Made by a program: the position numbers and the translations under genes. The notes below the pieces were generated by a model, which ran no database searches, was not told the origin of the DNA, and saw only the letters and a program-made list of their open reading frames with translations. From Pectobacterium sp. A5351 (lineage in GTDB: Bacteria > Pseudomonadota > Gammaproteobacteria > Enterobacterales > Enterobacteriaceae), in the NCBI RefSeq assembly GCF_028335745.1, contig NZ_CP116477.1, forward strand, positions 2,728,001-2,792,000: a stretch of DNA of 64,000 nt. Reading direction: 5' to 3'. Each line of letters starts with the position of its first letter. The first letter of the stretch is position 1. Below, one piece after another: positions 50,760-60,668 of this stretch.

Positions 50760-52898
50760 GTGTCCCGTATAATCATGTTGATCCCAACTGGCACCAGCGT
50801 CGGTCTGACAAGCGTCAGCCTGGGTGTCATCCGTTCCATGGAACAGAAAGGCGTTCGCCTGAGCGTGTTCAAACCTATCGCCCAGCCGCGCAGTGGCGAC
50901 AATACGCCCGATCAAACGACCACCATTATTCGTGCGAATTCCGCCATCAACGCAGCCGAGCCGCTGGCGATGAGCCGTGTTGAAGCCCTGCTGAGCTCCA
51001 ACCAGCAAGACGTGCTGATGGAAGAAATCATCGCGCGCTATCACGAAAATACCAAAGACGCCGAAGTCGTTCTGGTTGAAGGTCTGGTTCCTACCCGTAA
51101 GCACCAGTTTGCTAACGCATTGAACTATGAAATCGCCAAAACGCTGAACGCAGAAATCGTCTTCGTACTGGCGCTGGGTAACGACTCCCCGGCACAGCTG
51201 AAAGACCGTATCGAACTGGCGCGTTCCAGCTTCGGCGGCAGCAAAAACAAAAACATCACTGGCGTGATCATCAACAAACTGAATGCGCCGGTAGATGAGC
51301 AAGGTCGTACTCGCCCTGACCTGTCTGAAATCTTTGATGACTCCACGAAAGCCAGCGTTGCCAACATCGATCCGAAGCAGCTGTTCGCTAACAGCCCACT
51401 GCCGGTGCTGGGTTGCATTCCATGGAGCTTTGACCTGATCGCAACACGCGCCATTGATATGGCGAAGCACCTGAATGCGCGTATCATCAACGAAGGTGAC
51501 ATTCAAACGCGTCGCGTTAAGTCTGTGACCTTCTGCGCACGCAGCATTCCTCATATGCTGGAGCACTTCCGCCCGGGTTCACTGCTGGTGACCTCCGCCG
51601 ATCGTCCTGATGTTCTGGTTGCCGCTTGTCTGGCTGCCATGAACGGCGTGGAAATCGGTGCCCTGCTGCTGACTGGCGGCTACGAAATGGATCCGAGCAT
51701 TGCCAAGCTGTGCGAGCGCGCCTTCCAGACTGGCCTGCCTGTATTTATGGTCAACACCAACACCTGGCAGACCTCACTCAGCCTGCAAAGTTTCAACCTT
51801 GAAGTGCCGGCTGATGACCGCCAACGCGTTGAGAAAGTACAGGAATACGTTGCACGCCACATCGACACCCAGTGGATCGATTCTCTGAGTGCCGAGTCTG
51901 GGCGTTCACGCCGTCTGTCTCCACCAGCGTTCCGCTACCAGCTTACCGAGCTGGCGCGTAAAGCAGGCAAACGCATCGTGCTACCAGAAGGTGATGAGCC
52001 GCGTACCGTTAAAGCCGCTGCTATCTGTGCTGAACGCGGTATTGCTCACTGTGTGCTGATCGGCAACCCGGAAGAGATTCAACGTGTTGCGGCTGCTCAG
52101 GGCGTAGAACTGGGCAAAGGCATCGAAATCGTCGATCCGATTGTTGTACGTGAGCGCTATGTTGCACGTCTGGTTGAACTGCGTAAGAGCAAGGGCATGA
52201 CCGAAGTGGTTGCGCGCGAACAGCTCGAAGACAACGTGGTTCTGGGTACGCTGATGCTGGAACAGGGTGAAGTTGACGGTCTGGTTTCTGGTGCCGTTCA
52301 CACCACTGCTAACACCATCCGTCCGCCGTTGCAGCTGATCAAAACGGCACCGGGCAGTTCTCTGGTATCTTCTGTCTTCTTCATGCTTCTGCCTGAGCAG
52401 GTTCTGGTTTACGGCGACTGCGCCATCAACCCAGATCCAACCGCAGAGCAGTTGGCTGAAATCGCTATCCAGTCTGCTGATTCCGCTACTGCATTCGGCA
52501 TCGACCCACGCGTTGCGATGATCTCTTACTCCACCGGTAACTCCGGCGCGGGTAGTGATGTAGAGAAAGTGCGTGAAGCAACCCGTCTGGCGCAGGAAAA
52601 ACGTCCTGACCTGGTCATCGATGGTCCTCTGCAGTACGACGCCGCTATCATGGCAGACGTTGCACAGTCTAAAGCACCGAACTCGCCAGTTGCGGGTAAA
52701 GCGACCGTGTTCATCTTCCCTGACCTGAACACCGGTAACACCACGTACAAAGCGGTACAGCGTTCAGCCGACCTGATCTCCATCGGGCCAATGCTGCAAG
52801 GCATGCGTAAACCGGTTAACGACCTGTCTCGTGGCGCACTGGTAGACGACATCGTTTACACCGTCGCCCTGACCGCCATTCAGGCTACACAGCTCTAA
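50760..52898 (+). CDS. pta: Phosphate acetyltransferase
   Basis: 712 residues (E. coli 714). The N-terminal P-loop/BioD-like domain ([20 protein letters not shown]) and middle DRTGG domain ([25 protein letters not shown]) precede the C-terminal catalytic PTA domain ([65 protein letters not shown]). It converts acetyl-CoA and phosphate to acetyl phosphate. The first codon is GTG at 50760. Confidence 0.97.
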   Translation: MSRIIMLIPTGTSVGLTSVSLGVIRSMEQKGVRLSVFKPIAQPRSGDNTPDQTTTIIRANSAINAAEPLAMSRVEALLSSNQQDVLMEEIIARYHENTKDAEVVLVEGLVPTRKHQFANALNYEIAKTLNAEIVFVLALGNDSPAQLKDRIELARSSFGGSKNKNITGVIINKLNAPVDEQGRTRPDLSEIFDDSTKASVANIDPKQLFANSPLPVLGCIPWSFDLIATRAIDMAKHLNARIINEGDIQTRRVKSVTFCARSIPHMLEHFRPGSLLVTSADRPDVLVAACLAAMNGVEIGALLLTGGYEMDPSIAKLCERAFQTGLPVFMVNTNTWQTSLSLQSFNLEVPADDRQRVEKVQEYVARHIDTQWIDSLSAESGRSRRLSPPAFRYQLTELARKAGKRIVLPEGDEPRTVKAAAICAERGIAHCVLIGNPEEIQRVAAAQGVELGKGIEIVDPIVVRERYVARLVELRKSKGMTEVVAREQLEDNVVLGTLMLEQGEVDGLVSGAVHTTANTIRPPLQLIKTAPGSSLVSSVFFMLLPEQVLVYGDCAINPDPTAEQLAEIAIQSADSATAFGIDPRVAMISYSTGNSGAGSDVEKVREATRLAQEKRPDLVIDGPLQYDAAIMADVAQSKAPNSPVAGKATVFIFPDLNTGNTTYKAVQRSADLISIGPMLQGMRKPVNDLSRGALVDDIVYTVALTAIQATQL

Positions 52899-52915
52899 TC
52901 TATTCAGATGACGTT

Positions 52916-52944
52916 AATGCCAGCCTTCGGGCTGGCATTTTTTT
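52916..52944 (+). terminator. pta terminator
   Basis: A 10-bp stem, AATGCCAGCC and GGCTGGCATT, with a TTCG loop followed by TTTTT: a classical intrinsic terminator 18 nt after the pta stop. Confidence 0.95.
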
Positions 52945-53004
52945 GGAAGGAGAGCAAGGAAAGATGCCGCAGCGGAGAAAAAGCCGCGGCGAGGCGGGCA
53001 CAAA

Positions 53005-53640
53005 TTATTTCTGCGAATCCGTTTCCGATGGAGCAACGCTGCTGTCGTTCTCATCATGAACGACAGATGTCTCAGCAGCCTCTACCACCTCATTCAGCTT
53101 GCGTGAAATCGGCTTGCCGTATTCCCGATCGCTATAGCGCGTCAGCCACAGCGACAGGGCTTTCAGTGAGTCTGGCGTAAATTCATCGCAGCGCGCGGTG
53201 ATCTCTTGCGGCGTCAGCCAGCTGACTTCATCCACTTCTTCTTCCTGTAACGCAAACGGTCCATGAGTAACGCAGCTGAACAGCCCGCCCCACACCCGGC
53301 AATTTTCGCCTTCGTAATAGAACAAGCCGTGTTCTGCGAATGGCACGCCAGCAATACCAAGTTCTTCTTCCGCTTCACGACGAGCGGATTCCAACATTTG
53401 CTCACCGCTTTGCACCACACCACCTGCGGTCGCGTCCAGCCAGCCTGGATAGAAGTCTTTGATTTTGGTCCGGCGTTGCACCAGAATTTTACCCATTCCA
53501 TCATGCACAACAATGTAAGTAGCACGATGACGAAGACTCTGCGCACGCATCTGCTGACGACTTGACTGAGCAATTACCTCGTTGTTTTCATTGACGATAT
53601 CAACCCACTCTGTGCCTGCTGCCTGACTTTGTTCCGCCAT
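53005..53640 (-). CDS. yfcD: Nudix hydrolase YfcD
   Basis: 211 residues. The Nudix box is [24 protein letters not shown] (GX5EX7REUXEEXGU pattern complete). The N-terminus [24 protein letters not shown] and [19 protein letters not shown] match E. coli YfcD (about 180 residues). The extra length is an acidic, low-complexity C-terminal tail ([20 protein letters not shown]). Substrate unknown. yfcC, present between pta and yfcD in E. coli, is absent here. Confidence 0.92.
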   Translation of the reverse strand: MAEQSQAAGTEWVDIVNENNEVIAQSSRQQMRAQSLRHRATYIVVHDGMGKILVQRRTKIKDFYPGWLDATAGGVVQSGEQMLESARREAEEELGIAGVPFAEHGLFYYEGENCRVWGGLFSCVTHGPFALQEEEVDEVSWLTPQEITARCDEFTPDSLKALSLWLTRYSDREYGKPISRKLNEVVEAAETSVVHDENDSSVAPSETDSQK

Positions 53641-53751
53641 CCTCTGAAACCCTTTAGTATTGGCACGTTGCTACGCGCGTCTGTTTTAAATGATCGATCT
53701 TTGCTGTGAATCTTCCCTGCTACCTTGGCATTATTCAAGGTCAAAAGCAGG
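53641..53751. other. yfcD upstream region
   Basis: Non-coding; should hold the yfcD promoter. Together with the adjacent repeat element it makes a 320-bp gap between yfcD and yfcE with no gene. Confidence 0.4.
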
Positions 53752-53955
<204 letters not shown>

Positions 53956-53961
53956 GCTAAA

Positions 53962-54513
53962 TTAGTGTCTAATCGCGACCTGTGCAATAGGCTCGCCGCC
54001 GTGTAACGGCAGAACCCGCAGCGCGTCTTGTTCAAGCAAGCCATAGCTCGCGGGGAATCCCCCTTTCGGCAAGCTTACTGAGCCGGGGTTGAAGAAATAA
54101 TATTCTCCGCATCGCTCAGCAACCGGTATATGGGTATGACCATACACCAGCACATCCCCCGCGCGTAACGGCGGCAGATTATCTGGATGATAAAGATGAC
54201 CGTGCGTCAGGAAAAGACGGTTTTGAGGCAGTAGCACGTGTTGCCACGGTGCCGTGATCGGAAAGGTCAACAACATCTGATCAACCTCACTGTCGCAATT
54301 CCCCCGCACGGCGATGATACGTGACGCATAGGCATTCAGCCGGATAGCCACCTCTGCGGGCTGATAGTTCTCCGGCAGCGGGTTGCGCGGACCATGATTG
54401 AGAAAATCGCCCAATAAAATAAGCCAGTCGGCATGACTCTGCTCAAAGATCGCTAGCACGCGCTCAGTCGCGCTAAGAGAACCGTGTATATCAGACGCAA
54501 ACATCAATTTCAT
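53962..54513 (-). CDS. yfcE: Metallophosphoesterase YfcE
   Basis: 183 residues from the ATG at 54513, which has GGAG 6 nt upstream (E. coli 184); the longer frame to 54540 is rejected. A calcineurin-like phosphodiesterase with the full metal set: MFASDIHGS, LLGDFLNHGPRN, VRGNCDSEVD, LTHGHLY and VYGHTHIPV. E. coli YfcE hydrolyses artificial phosphodiesters; the natural substrate is unknown. Confidence 0.95.
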   Translation of the reverse strand: MKLMFASDIHGSLSATERVLAIFEQSHADWLILLGDFLNHGPRNPLPENYQPAEVAIRLNAYASRIIAVRGNCDSEVDQMLLTFPITAPWQHVLLPQNRLFLTHGHLYHPDNLPPLRAGDVLVYGHTHIPVAERCGEYYFFNPGSVSLPKGGFPASYGLLEQDALRVLPLHGGEPIAQVAIRH

Positions 54514-54775
54514 CGTTATCTCCACCGCGTTTATATCCACAATGCTATACCCACAACACCCGCATCCTTCATCAGACGTAGTCTACCAAAGTTGGCAAGG
54601 CGCTTCCGGTGAAGATCGCTCAACGACGTGCGTCATCACTTATTTTCCACCCGTAGAAGTGGTAGGGTAAGAGCCCGTTCCCCAATACGCTATTCTGACA
54701 GCGCATCGCTCTCTGAAGCGATCAACTGCCATACAGTCCATGATGTTTTTCTGAATTAAAATGGAGACGTGATTC

Positions 54776-55402
54776 ATGATTGACCTGTATTACGCACCAA
54801 CCCCTAACGGGCATAAGATCACCCTGTTTCTGGAAGAAGCGAATCTCCCCTACCAGCTCCACCGCGTAAATATCAGCAAAGGCGAACAGTTCAAACCGGA
54901 GTTTTTGGCTATCTCGCCTAACAACAAGATTCCCGCGATTGTCGATACACAGCCCGCGGAAGGTGACATGCCAATTAGCCTGTTTGAATCTGGTGCGATT
55001 CTGCTGTATCTGGCGGAAAAGCACGGCGTGCTATTGAACACGTCATTACGTGAGCGTACAGCCACACTACAGTGGCTGTTCTGGCAGGTCGCTGGTTTCG
55101 GGCCGATGCTGGGGCAGAATCACCATTTTAACCACTATGCGCCTCAGCCGGTGCCCTACGCCATTGAACGCTATCAGCAGGAGACGCAACGCCTGTACCG
55201 CGTGCTGGATAAACACCTGCAAGACAGTCCGTGGCTAGCGGGAGAGCATTACAGCATCGCCGATATCGCGACGTACCCGTGGGTGGTTTCTTATGCCCGC
55301 CAGCGCGTCGACCTTAATGATTATCCGGCGGTAAAAGCGTGGTATACGCGTATTAGCGAGCGCCCAGCAACGCAACGGGCCTATCAGCTCGCCGAGCAAT
55401 AA
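54776..55402 (+). CDS. yfcG: Glutathione-dependent disulfide-bond oxidoreductase YfcG
   Basis: A 208-residue GST-fold protein of the Nu class. IDLYYAPTPNGHKITLFLEEANLPY (with the Thr-Pro-Asn glutathione site), FLAISPNNKIPAIVD, LFESGAILLYLAEK and WLFWQVAGFGPMLGQNHHFNHYAP match E. coli YfcG (215 residues), which has disulfide reductase rather than transferase activity. GGAG precedes the ATG. Stands alone upstream of folX. Confidence 0.95.
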   Translation: MIDLYYAPTPNGHKITLFLEEANLPYQLHRVNISKGEQFKPEFLAISPNNKIPAIVDTQPAEGDMPISLFESGAILLYLAEKHGVLLNTSLRERTATLQWLFWQVAGFGPMLGQNHHFNHYAPQPVPYAIERYQQETQRLYRVLDKHLQDSPWLAGEHYSIADIATYPWVVSYARQRVDLNDYPAVKAWYTRISERPATQRAYQLAEQ

Positions 55403-55525
55403 AATTCTGGCATCATCTCGTTCGGCCTTTAGGTATCTTCTGCTATGGTAATCAACATATTGTCGTTAACGATACCCTGACGCTGCGGTGTCATCGCAGT
55501 CACAGAAGCAACCGAGGGCCGAACA

Positions 55526-55897
55526 ATGCCACATCACTATTCTGACGCCGTTATTCGTATAAAAAATCTGCGTTTGCGTACCTTCATCGGTATCAAAGAA
55601 GAGGAAATTACGAATAAGCAGGATGTGATCATCAACGTTGTGATTCACTACCCAGCAGAGCAGGCGCGCAACAGCGAGAATATCGCCGATGCGCTGAACT
55701 ACCGCACCATCACCAAAAGCATTATTCGCCACGTAGAAGATAACCGCTTCGCTTTGCTGGAAAAATTAACGCAGGATGTGCTCAACATCGCCAGCGATCA
55801 TGAATGGATCACCTATGCTGAAGTAGAAGTCGATAAACCGTTTGCTCTGCGATACGCCGATTCGGTTTCCATGACCCTGCGTTATCACAAGGCATAA
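55526..55897 (+). CDS. folX: Dihydroneopterin triphosphate 2'-epimerase
   Basis: A 123-residue member of the FolB/FolX tunnelling fold (E. coli FolX 120). It contains [46 protein letters not shown] and [12 protein letters not shown] with the catalytic Glu/Lys, ending [15 protein letters not shown]. It epimerises dihydroneopterin triphosphate to the monapterin form. yfcH follows 17 nt later, so they form an operon as in E. coli. Confidence 0.95.
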   Translation: MPHHYSDAVIRIKNLRLRTFIGIKEEEITNKQDVIINVVIHYPAEQARNSENIADALNYRTITKSIIRHVEDNRFALLEKLTQDVLNIASDHEWITYAEVEVDKPFALRYADSVSMTLRYHKA

Positions 55898-55914
55898 AGA
55901 TATGGGAGCGCGCG

Positions 55915-56820
55915 ATGCAACTACTCATAACAGGCGGAACCGGCCTTATTGGCCGCCATCTTATCCAACGATTACAGCTGCTTTCCCATCACATTACGGT
56001 ACTGACACGCGATCCTGAGCGCGCCCGAGGCATTCTCGGTAATCAGGTAGAGTATTGGTCAACGCTGAGTAATATCACCTCACTGAACGGCTTTGATGGC
56101 GTTATCAATCTGGCAGGCGAACCTATTGCCGATAAACGGTGGACGCCACAGCAAAAACAGCGTCTGGCAAAAAGCCGCTGGAACATCACCGAGCAGCTTG
56201 CCACGCTGATAAAAGCCAGCAGTGAACCACCTGCCGTTTTTATCTCAGGTTCTGCTGTCGGGTATTATGGCGATCAGGGAGAAGCGCTGGTTACGGAAGA
56301 TGAATCTCCGGTTGATGAATTCACGCATCACCTGTGCGCCCGCTGGGAAGCGCTGGCGCAGTCTGCCGAAAGCGATAAAACCCGCGTCTGCCTGCTGCGC
56401 ACTGGCATTGTTCTTGCGGCACAGGGCGGTGCACTGGCAAAAATGCTGCCGCTTTTCCGGCTCGGGCTTGGCGGGCCGATGGGTTCTGGCAAGCAATATA
56501 TGCCGTGGATTCATATTGATGACATGGTTAACGGTATTATTTACCTGCTGGACCAGCCGATATTGAGCGGCCCCTTCAACATGGTTGCGCCCTATCCGGT
56601 CCATAATGAGCAATTCTCCGCCACGCTGGCACACGTCCTGGATCGCCCCGGTTTTCTACGAGCACCCGCTTTTGCGATCAAATTGCTGATGGGAGAAGCC
56701 TCGACGCTGGTCTTGGGCGGACAACGCGCCATCCCGCAGCGGTTAGAAGCCGCAGGCTTTGGTTTCCGTTTCTTCGAGCTGGAAGAAGCCCTACAGGACG
56801 TCATCAAAAAACCGAGCTGA
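55915..56820 (+). CDS. yfcH: NAD-dependent epimerase/SDR-family protein YfcH
   Basis: A 301-residue atypical SDR of the SDR39U1 group (E. coli 297). The nucleotide loop is [52 protein letters not shown] and [22 protein letters not shown] are family hallmarks. The C-terminal DUF1731 segment ([25 protein letters not shown]) is present. Biochemical role unknown. GGGAG is upstream; co-transcribed with folX. Confidence 0.95.
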   Translation: MQLLITGGTGLIGRHLIQRLQLLSHHITVLTRDPERARGILGNQVEYWSTLSNITSLNGFDGVINLAGEPIADKRWTPQQKQRLAKSRWNITEQLATLIKASSEPPAVFISGSAVGYYGDQGEALVTEDESPVDEFTHHLCARWEALAQSAESDKTRVCLLRTGIVLAAQGGALAKMLPLFRLGLGGPMGSGKQYMPWIHIDDMVNGIIYLLDQPILSGPFNMVAPYPVHNEQFSATLAHVLDRPGFLRAPAFAIKLLMGEASTLVLGGQRAIPQRLEAAGFGFRFFELEEALQDVIKKPS

Positions 56821-56876
56821 TAACTATCCATCTCAGGTTGCTGGTAGCCTTTTCGCAGAACGGGAACGATGATAAT

Positions 56877-56933
56877 GGGATAGAAGAGTAAAGCGTCCGC
56901 GCCAAGGACAAAAACGCTTTACTCTTCTATTCC
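56877..56933. terminator. Long hairpin between convergent yfcH and the DppA-like gene
   Basis: A perfect 16-bp inverted repeat, TAGAAGAGTAAAGCGT (56881-56896) and ACGCTTTACTCTTCTA (56914-56929), with a 17-nt loop. Pairing extends outwards to 56877/56933 with one G-U pair. It lies between two converging genes and probably stops both transcripts, although T-runs are missing. Confidence 0.65.
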
Positions 56934-57009
56934 GTTACTCCCGTTTTCGTTCGACGAATAAGTTTGTCAACGCTCTGGATCCGGCACGCAGTGCCGGACT
57001 CTCAGCGTC

Positions 57010-58605
57010 TTATTTCTTCACATCGACCTGATAGAAAATATGCTTCCCGAATGGATCGACTTCATAGCCGGTCACTTCCTTGCGGACTGGCTCAAAGATG
57101 GTGGAATGCGCAATCATGACGGCGGGTGCCTGATCGTGCATCATCTGCTGCGCCTGCTTGTACAGGGCAATACGCTGCTCGTGATCTTGTGAAGCGCGCG
57201 CTTCGGTAATGATTTTATCAAACGGTGCATAACACCATTTTGCCGAGTTGGAACCCCCGTTGGTCGCCGTGCAGGTAAAGAGCGGCCCGAAGAAGTTATC
57301 AGGATCGCCCGTCGCCGTTGTCCAGCCCATCAATGCCGCCTGATGCTCGCCGCTTTTCACCCTTTTCAGGTATTCCCCCCACTCGAAGGTGACAATCTTG
57401 GCCTGCACACCGACTTTCGCCCAATCGGCCTGAATCATCTCCGACATACGGCGGGCGTTCGGGTTATACGGACGCTGCACCGGCATCGCCCACAGTTCGA
57501 TCGTAGTGCCCTCCACCAGGCCCGCTTCTTTCAGTAACGCCTTCGCCTTCTCAGGATCGTAGTCATAGTCCTTCAGATCGCTGTCGGCACTCCAGACACC
57601 CGGCGGCAGCAGGTTTTTCGCCGCCGTGCCGGTTCCCTGAAAAACGGCTTCGATAATCGCCGGTTTGTTAATCGCCATCGTTAACGCCTGCCGCACTTTC
57701 ACATTATCAGTCGGCGCTTTTTGGGTGTTAAATGACAGGAAACCGGTATTCAATCCGGCCTTTTGCATCAGCACGATATCTTTGTTCTCTTTCATGCGCG
57801 GCAAGTCGGCAGGATTAGGGAACGGCATCACCTGACATTCATTCTTTTCCAGCTTGGCATAACGCACAGAAGCGTCCGGCGTGATGGTGAAAATCAGCCG
57901 ATCCAGTTTCGCTTTGCCTTCCCAATAAGCAGGAAACGCCTTAAACAGAATGCGGGAATCTTTTTGATACTGAGCCAATTCAAAAGGTCCGGTGCCAATT
58001 GGCTCCATATCCACGCGTTCCGGCGTCCCGGCTTTGAGCATCGCGTCGGCATATTCCGCAGAGAGAATAGACGCGAAGTACCAGGCTAAATCGGCCAGAA
58101 ACGGCGCTTCCGCATGGGAGAGCGTAAAGCGCACCGTATGGTCGTCCACTTTTTCGATGCTCTGAATCAGCGAACCAAAGGACAAACTTTCAAAATTGGC
58201 ATAAGTGCCTTTTGAGACGCTGTGGTAAGGGTGCTGCGGGTCTTTTTGCCGCATGAAGGAGAAAACCACATCGTCGGCGGTAAAATCACGCGAGGGTTTG
58301 AAAAATTTGTTGCTCTGGAACTTCACGCCTTTACGCAGATGAAAGGTATACACGCGTCCATCGGCACTGATGTCCCAACGCTCTGCCAGACTCGGCACCA
58401 GCTCCGTGGTGCCCACTTTGAAATCCACCAGACGGTTATAAATCGGCACCGCACTAGCATCCACGCTAGTGCCAGAGGTGTAAAGCTGCGGATTAAAATT
58501 TTCCGGCGATCCTTCAGAGCAATACACCAGTGTGTTAGCCGATGCCGCAGAAGCGACCGCCAGCGTCAACGCGGCTAATGTGAATCGTATTCCTGTTTTT
58601 TTCAT
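57010..58605 (-). CDS. DppA-like dipeptide ABC transporter substrate-binding protein
   Basis: 531 residues from the ATG at 58605 (GAGGA upstream); the frame extending to 58713 has no support. Signal peptide MKKTGIRFTLAALTLAVASAASA, then an SBP family 5 domain (NTLVYCSEGSPENFNPQLY, FHLRKGVKFQ, FNTQKAPTDNVKVRQALTMAINK, MPVQRPYNPNARRM). Very similar to E. coli DppA (535). No permease or ATPase genes are adjacent, so it is either a paralogue that feeds the dpp transporter or a displaced dppA. It is divergent from pepT, suggesting joint peptide use. Periplasmic. Confidence 0.92.
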   Translation of the reverse strand: MKKTGIRFTLAALTLAVASAASANTLVYCSEGSPENFNPQLYTSGTSVDASAVPIYNRLVDFKVGTTELVPSLAERWDISADGRVYTFHLRKGVKFQSNKFFKPSRDFTADDVVFSFMRQKDPQHPYHSVSKGTYANFESLSFGSLIQSIEKVDDHTVRFTLSHAEAPFLADLAWYFASILSAEYADAMLKAGTPERVDMEPIGTGPFELAQYQKDSRILFKAFPAYWEGKAKLDRLIFTITPDASVRYAKLEKNECQVMPFPNPADLPRMKENKDIVLMQKAGLNTGFLSFNTQKAPTDNVKVRQALTMAINKPAIIEAVFQGTGTAAKNLLPPGVWSADSDLKDYDYDPEKAKALLKEAGLVEGTTIELWAMPVQRPYNPNARRMSEMIQADWAKVGVQAKIVTFEWGEYLKRVKSGEHQAALMGWTTATGDPDNFFGPLFTCTATNGGSNSAKWCYAPFDKIITEARASQDHEQRIALYKQAQQMMHDQAPAVMIAHSTIFEPVRKEVTGYEVDPFGKHIFYQVDVKK

Positions 58606-58622
58606 TCCAGTCCTCGCTTGTA

Positions 58623-58664
58623 GTGTTATTCGTGTCCCATTTAGTGTTATTCGTGTCCCGTTTA
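58623..58664. repeat. 21-bp direct duplication upstream of the DppA-like gene
   Basis: TAGTGTTATTCGTGTCCCATT and TAGTGTTATTCGTGTCCCGTT are adjacent, differing at one position. They begin 17 nt upstream of the start codon, in the 5' leader or promoter. Confidence 0.85.
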
Positions 58665-58811
58665 CTGCATTTGCTTTCTGACTGCCGCTGTCTGAAATAG
58701 AAAAGCATGGCAATAAAATGACAAATAAAACCCTCGAATGAAATAATTTCTACGTTAGGATAATAATTAACGCTATCACTGAATAAACGTACTGAATAAA
58801 AAGGATTCGTT

Positions 58812-60041
58812 ATGACAGACAGTCTGGCTCATCAGCTCAGCACGCGTTTTTACCGTTACCTCGCCATTACCAGCCAAAGCGATGCCAGCTCGACAACGTT
58901 GCCCAGTACCCCGGAACAGCATGAGATGGCGCGAGTGCTGGCGGACGAACTGCGTGCGCTGGGTTTGCAAGATGTCGTGATTGATGAGCATGCCACCGTA
59001 ACAGCCGTGAAACCGGGCAACTGTCCGTCCGCGCCGCGCATCGGTTTTATTACCCATATCGATACGGTGGACGTCGGCCTGTCGCCGCATATTCACCCGC
59101 AGACGCTGCACTTTACCGGTGAAGACCTGTGCCTGAATGCCAAACAGGACATCTGGTTGCACACGGCGGAACACCCGGAAATTCTGCCGTATGTTGGGCA
59201 GGACATTATATTCAGCGATGGCACCAGCGTACTCGGCGCGGACAACAAGGCCGCCGTTACCGTGGTGATGACACTCATGGAGAATCTGAGCGACGCCACG
59301 CCGCACGGCGATATCGTGGTGGCCTTTGTGCCGGACGAAGAAATTGGGCTGCGCGGTGCGAAAGCGCTCGATCTCAAACGCTTCGATGTCGATTTTGCCT
59401 ACACCATCGACTGCTGCGAACTGGGTGAAGTAGTGTATGAGAACTTCAATGCGGCCTCGGCGGAAATTCGCTTTACCGGCGTGCCAGCGCACCCGATGTC
59501 GGCAAAAGGCGTGTTGGTCAATCCGCTGCTCATGGCGCACGATTTTATCAGCCAGTTTGATCGCCAGCAGACGCCGGAGCACACCGAGGGGCGTGAAGGC
59601 TATGTCTGGTTTAACGATCTGACGGCAAATGCCAATGAAGCGAAGCTCAAAGCGTCTATCCGCGATTTTGATTTAGCCACGTTTGAACAACGTAAGCGGC
59701 AGATCGGCGCAATTGCCGACAAGATTGCTGCCCAGTACCCGACGGGCAGCGTGACCTATACCCTCACCGATATCTACAGCAATATCAGCAACGCCATCAC
59801 CGACGATCGCCGGGCTATCGACCTGCTGTTTGCCGCACTGGACACACTGGGTATTGAACCCAAAGTGACGCCAATGCGTGGCGGCACGGACGGCGCTGCG
59901 CTGTCCGCCAAAGGGGTGCTGACGCCGAACTTCTTTACCGGCGCACACAATTTCCACTCGCGGTTTGAGTTTTTACCCGTGCCGTCATTTGTGAAATCGT
60001 ATGAAGTGGCATTGCATTTATGCCTGCTAGCAGCGAAATAA
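58812..60041 (+). CDS. pepT: Peptidase T (tripeptidase)
   Basis: A 409-residue M20-family zinc aminopeptidase (E. coli 408). Metal ligands are seen in GFITHIDTVD, SDGTSVLGADNKAAV, VPDEEIGLRGA (catalytic Glu) and the terminal TGAHNFHSRFEFLPVPS. It removes N-terminal residues from tripeptides in the cytoplasm. AAGGA precedes the ATG. In E. coli and Salmonella pepT is induced by anaerobiosis through FNR; I could not confirm an FNR site here. Confidence 0.96.
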   Translation: MTDSLAHQLSTRFYRYLAITSQSDASSTTLPSTPEQHEMARVLADELRALGLQDVVIDEHATVTAVKPGNCPSAPRIGFITHIDTVDVGLSPHIHPQTLHFTGEDLCLNAKQDIWLHTAEHPEILPYVGQDIIFSDGTSVLGADNKAAVTVVMTLMENLSDATPHGDIVVAFVPDEEIGLRGAKALDLKRFDVDFAYTIDCCELGEVVYENFNAASAEIRFTGVPAHPMSAKGVLVNPLLMAHDFISQFDRQQTPEHTEGREGYVWFNDLTANANEAKLKASIRDFDLATFEQRKRQIGAIADKIAAQYPTGSVTYTLTDIYSNISNAITDDRRAIDLLFAALDTLGIEPKVTPMRGGTDGAALSAKGVLTPNFFTGAHNFHSRFEFLPVPSFVKSYEVALHLCLLAAK

Positions 60042-60059
60042 TCGCCTAGTCTCTTGACG

Positions 60060-60092
60060 AAACGGGGCAAGAATACCCCGTTTTTATTTTAT
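60060..60092 (+). terminator. pepT terminator
   Basis: AAACGGGG (60060-60067) and CCCCGTTT (60076-60083) with an 8-nt loop, followed by TTATTTTATT; 18 nt after the pepT stop. Confidence 0.9.
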
Positions 60093-60424
60093 TCCGTTAG
60101 ATCGATGGTGGAGGCACCTGGTGCGTTCTTTTTCACCGACTCAATGCCATTTTCACGCGCCTGCACAGAACTGTAAGTTTCACTACGACCAATGACCTGA
60201 TGGTTCGCCGCTTTCAAGGTGAAGTAAGGGGAACCGTCTTTGGCCGTCAAACGCTCATAACGCGCGTCGTGTGGCGCATTATCTTTGACCGACTCAATGC
60301 CGTTTTTCACATTGGCTTTCGACGTATAACCTTCGCTCGCCAAAATCGGCTCACCATTTCCCGCCTTAAGGCGAAAATAAAACTGGCTATTCTTGCCACT
60401 AAAAATTTCGAATTTCGCACTCAT
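60089..60424 (-). CDS. yegP: YegP-family protein (DUF1508, tandem repeat)
   Basis: 111 residues from the ATG at 60424, preceded by a GGGGG stretch; the longer frame to 60553 is not supported. Two copies of the DUF1508 unit: FEIFSGKNSQFYFRLKAGNG...YTSKANVKNGIESVKDNAP and YERLTAKDGSPYFTLKAAN...YSSVQARENGIESVKKNAP. Small soluble alpha/beta protein of unknown function, matching E. coli YegP (110). Confidence 0.92.
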   Translation of the reverse strand: MSAKFEIFSGKNSQFYFRLKAGNGEPILASEGYTSKANVKNGIESVKDNAPHDARYERLTAKDGSPYFTLKAANHQVIGRSETYSSVQARENGIESVKKNAPGASTIDLTE

Positions 60425-60668
60425 CTTAACCCCCAAAGAATCATCTACAGGCGAAAGTGCCTGAGTAAAGCGTAGCGATGAATGACAAAGCGTCAACTTG
60501 CTGCAGGGGGGGTTATTATCTCGAGATACGGATTTGACCGCACAGTCGGCCACGGCAAAATAACGCGATAAAAAGGGAGCCGTCTGGTTAATACCGATCG
60601 TTTAAGGATCAGTTGAACGATCCAGCCGTTGGTGTAAAAAGGTTCATGACATGCATTGACCTTTTTTT

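Noticed and set aside
57010..58713. 567-codon version of the DppA-like protein
   Set aside because: The first 36 codons include the duplicated 21-bp repeat and precede a standard signal peptide that starts at the 58605 ATG.
60425..60553. N-terminal 43 residues of the longer yegP frame
   Set aside because: YegP is 110 residues in E. coli and starts MSAKFEIF-like; the extension is not similar and has no ribosome site.
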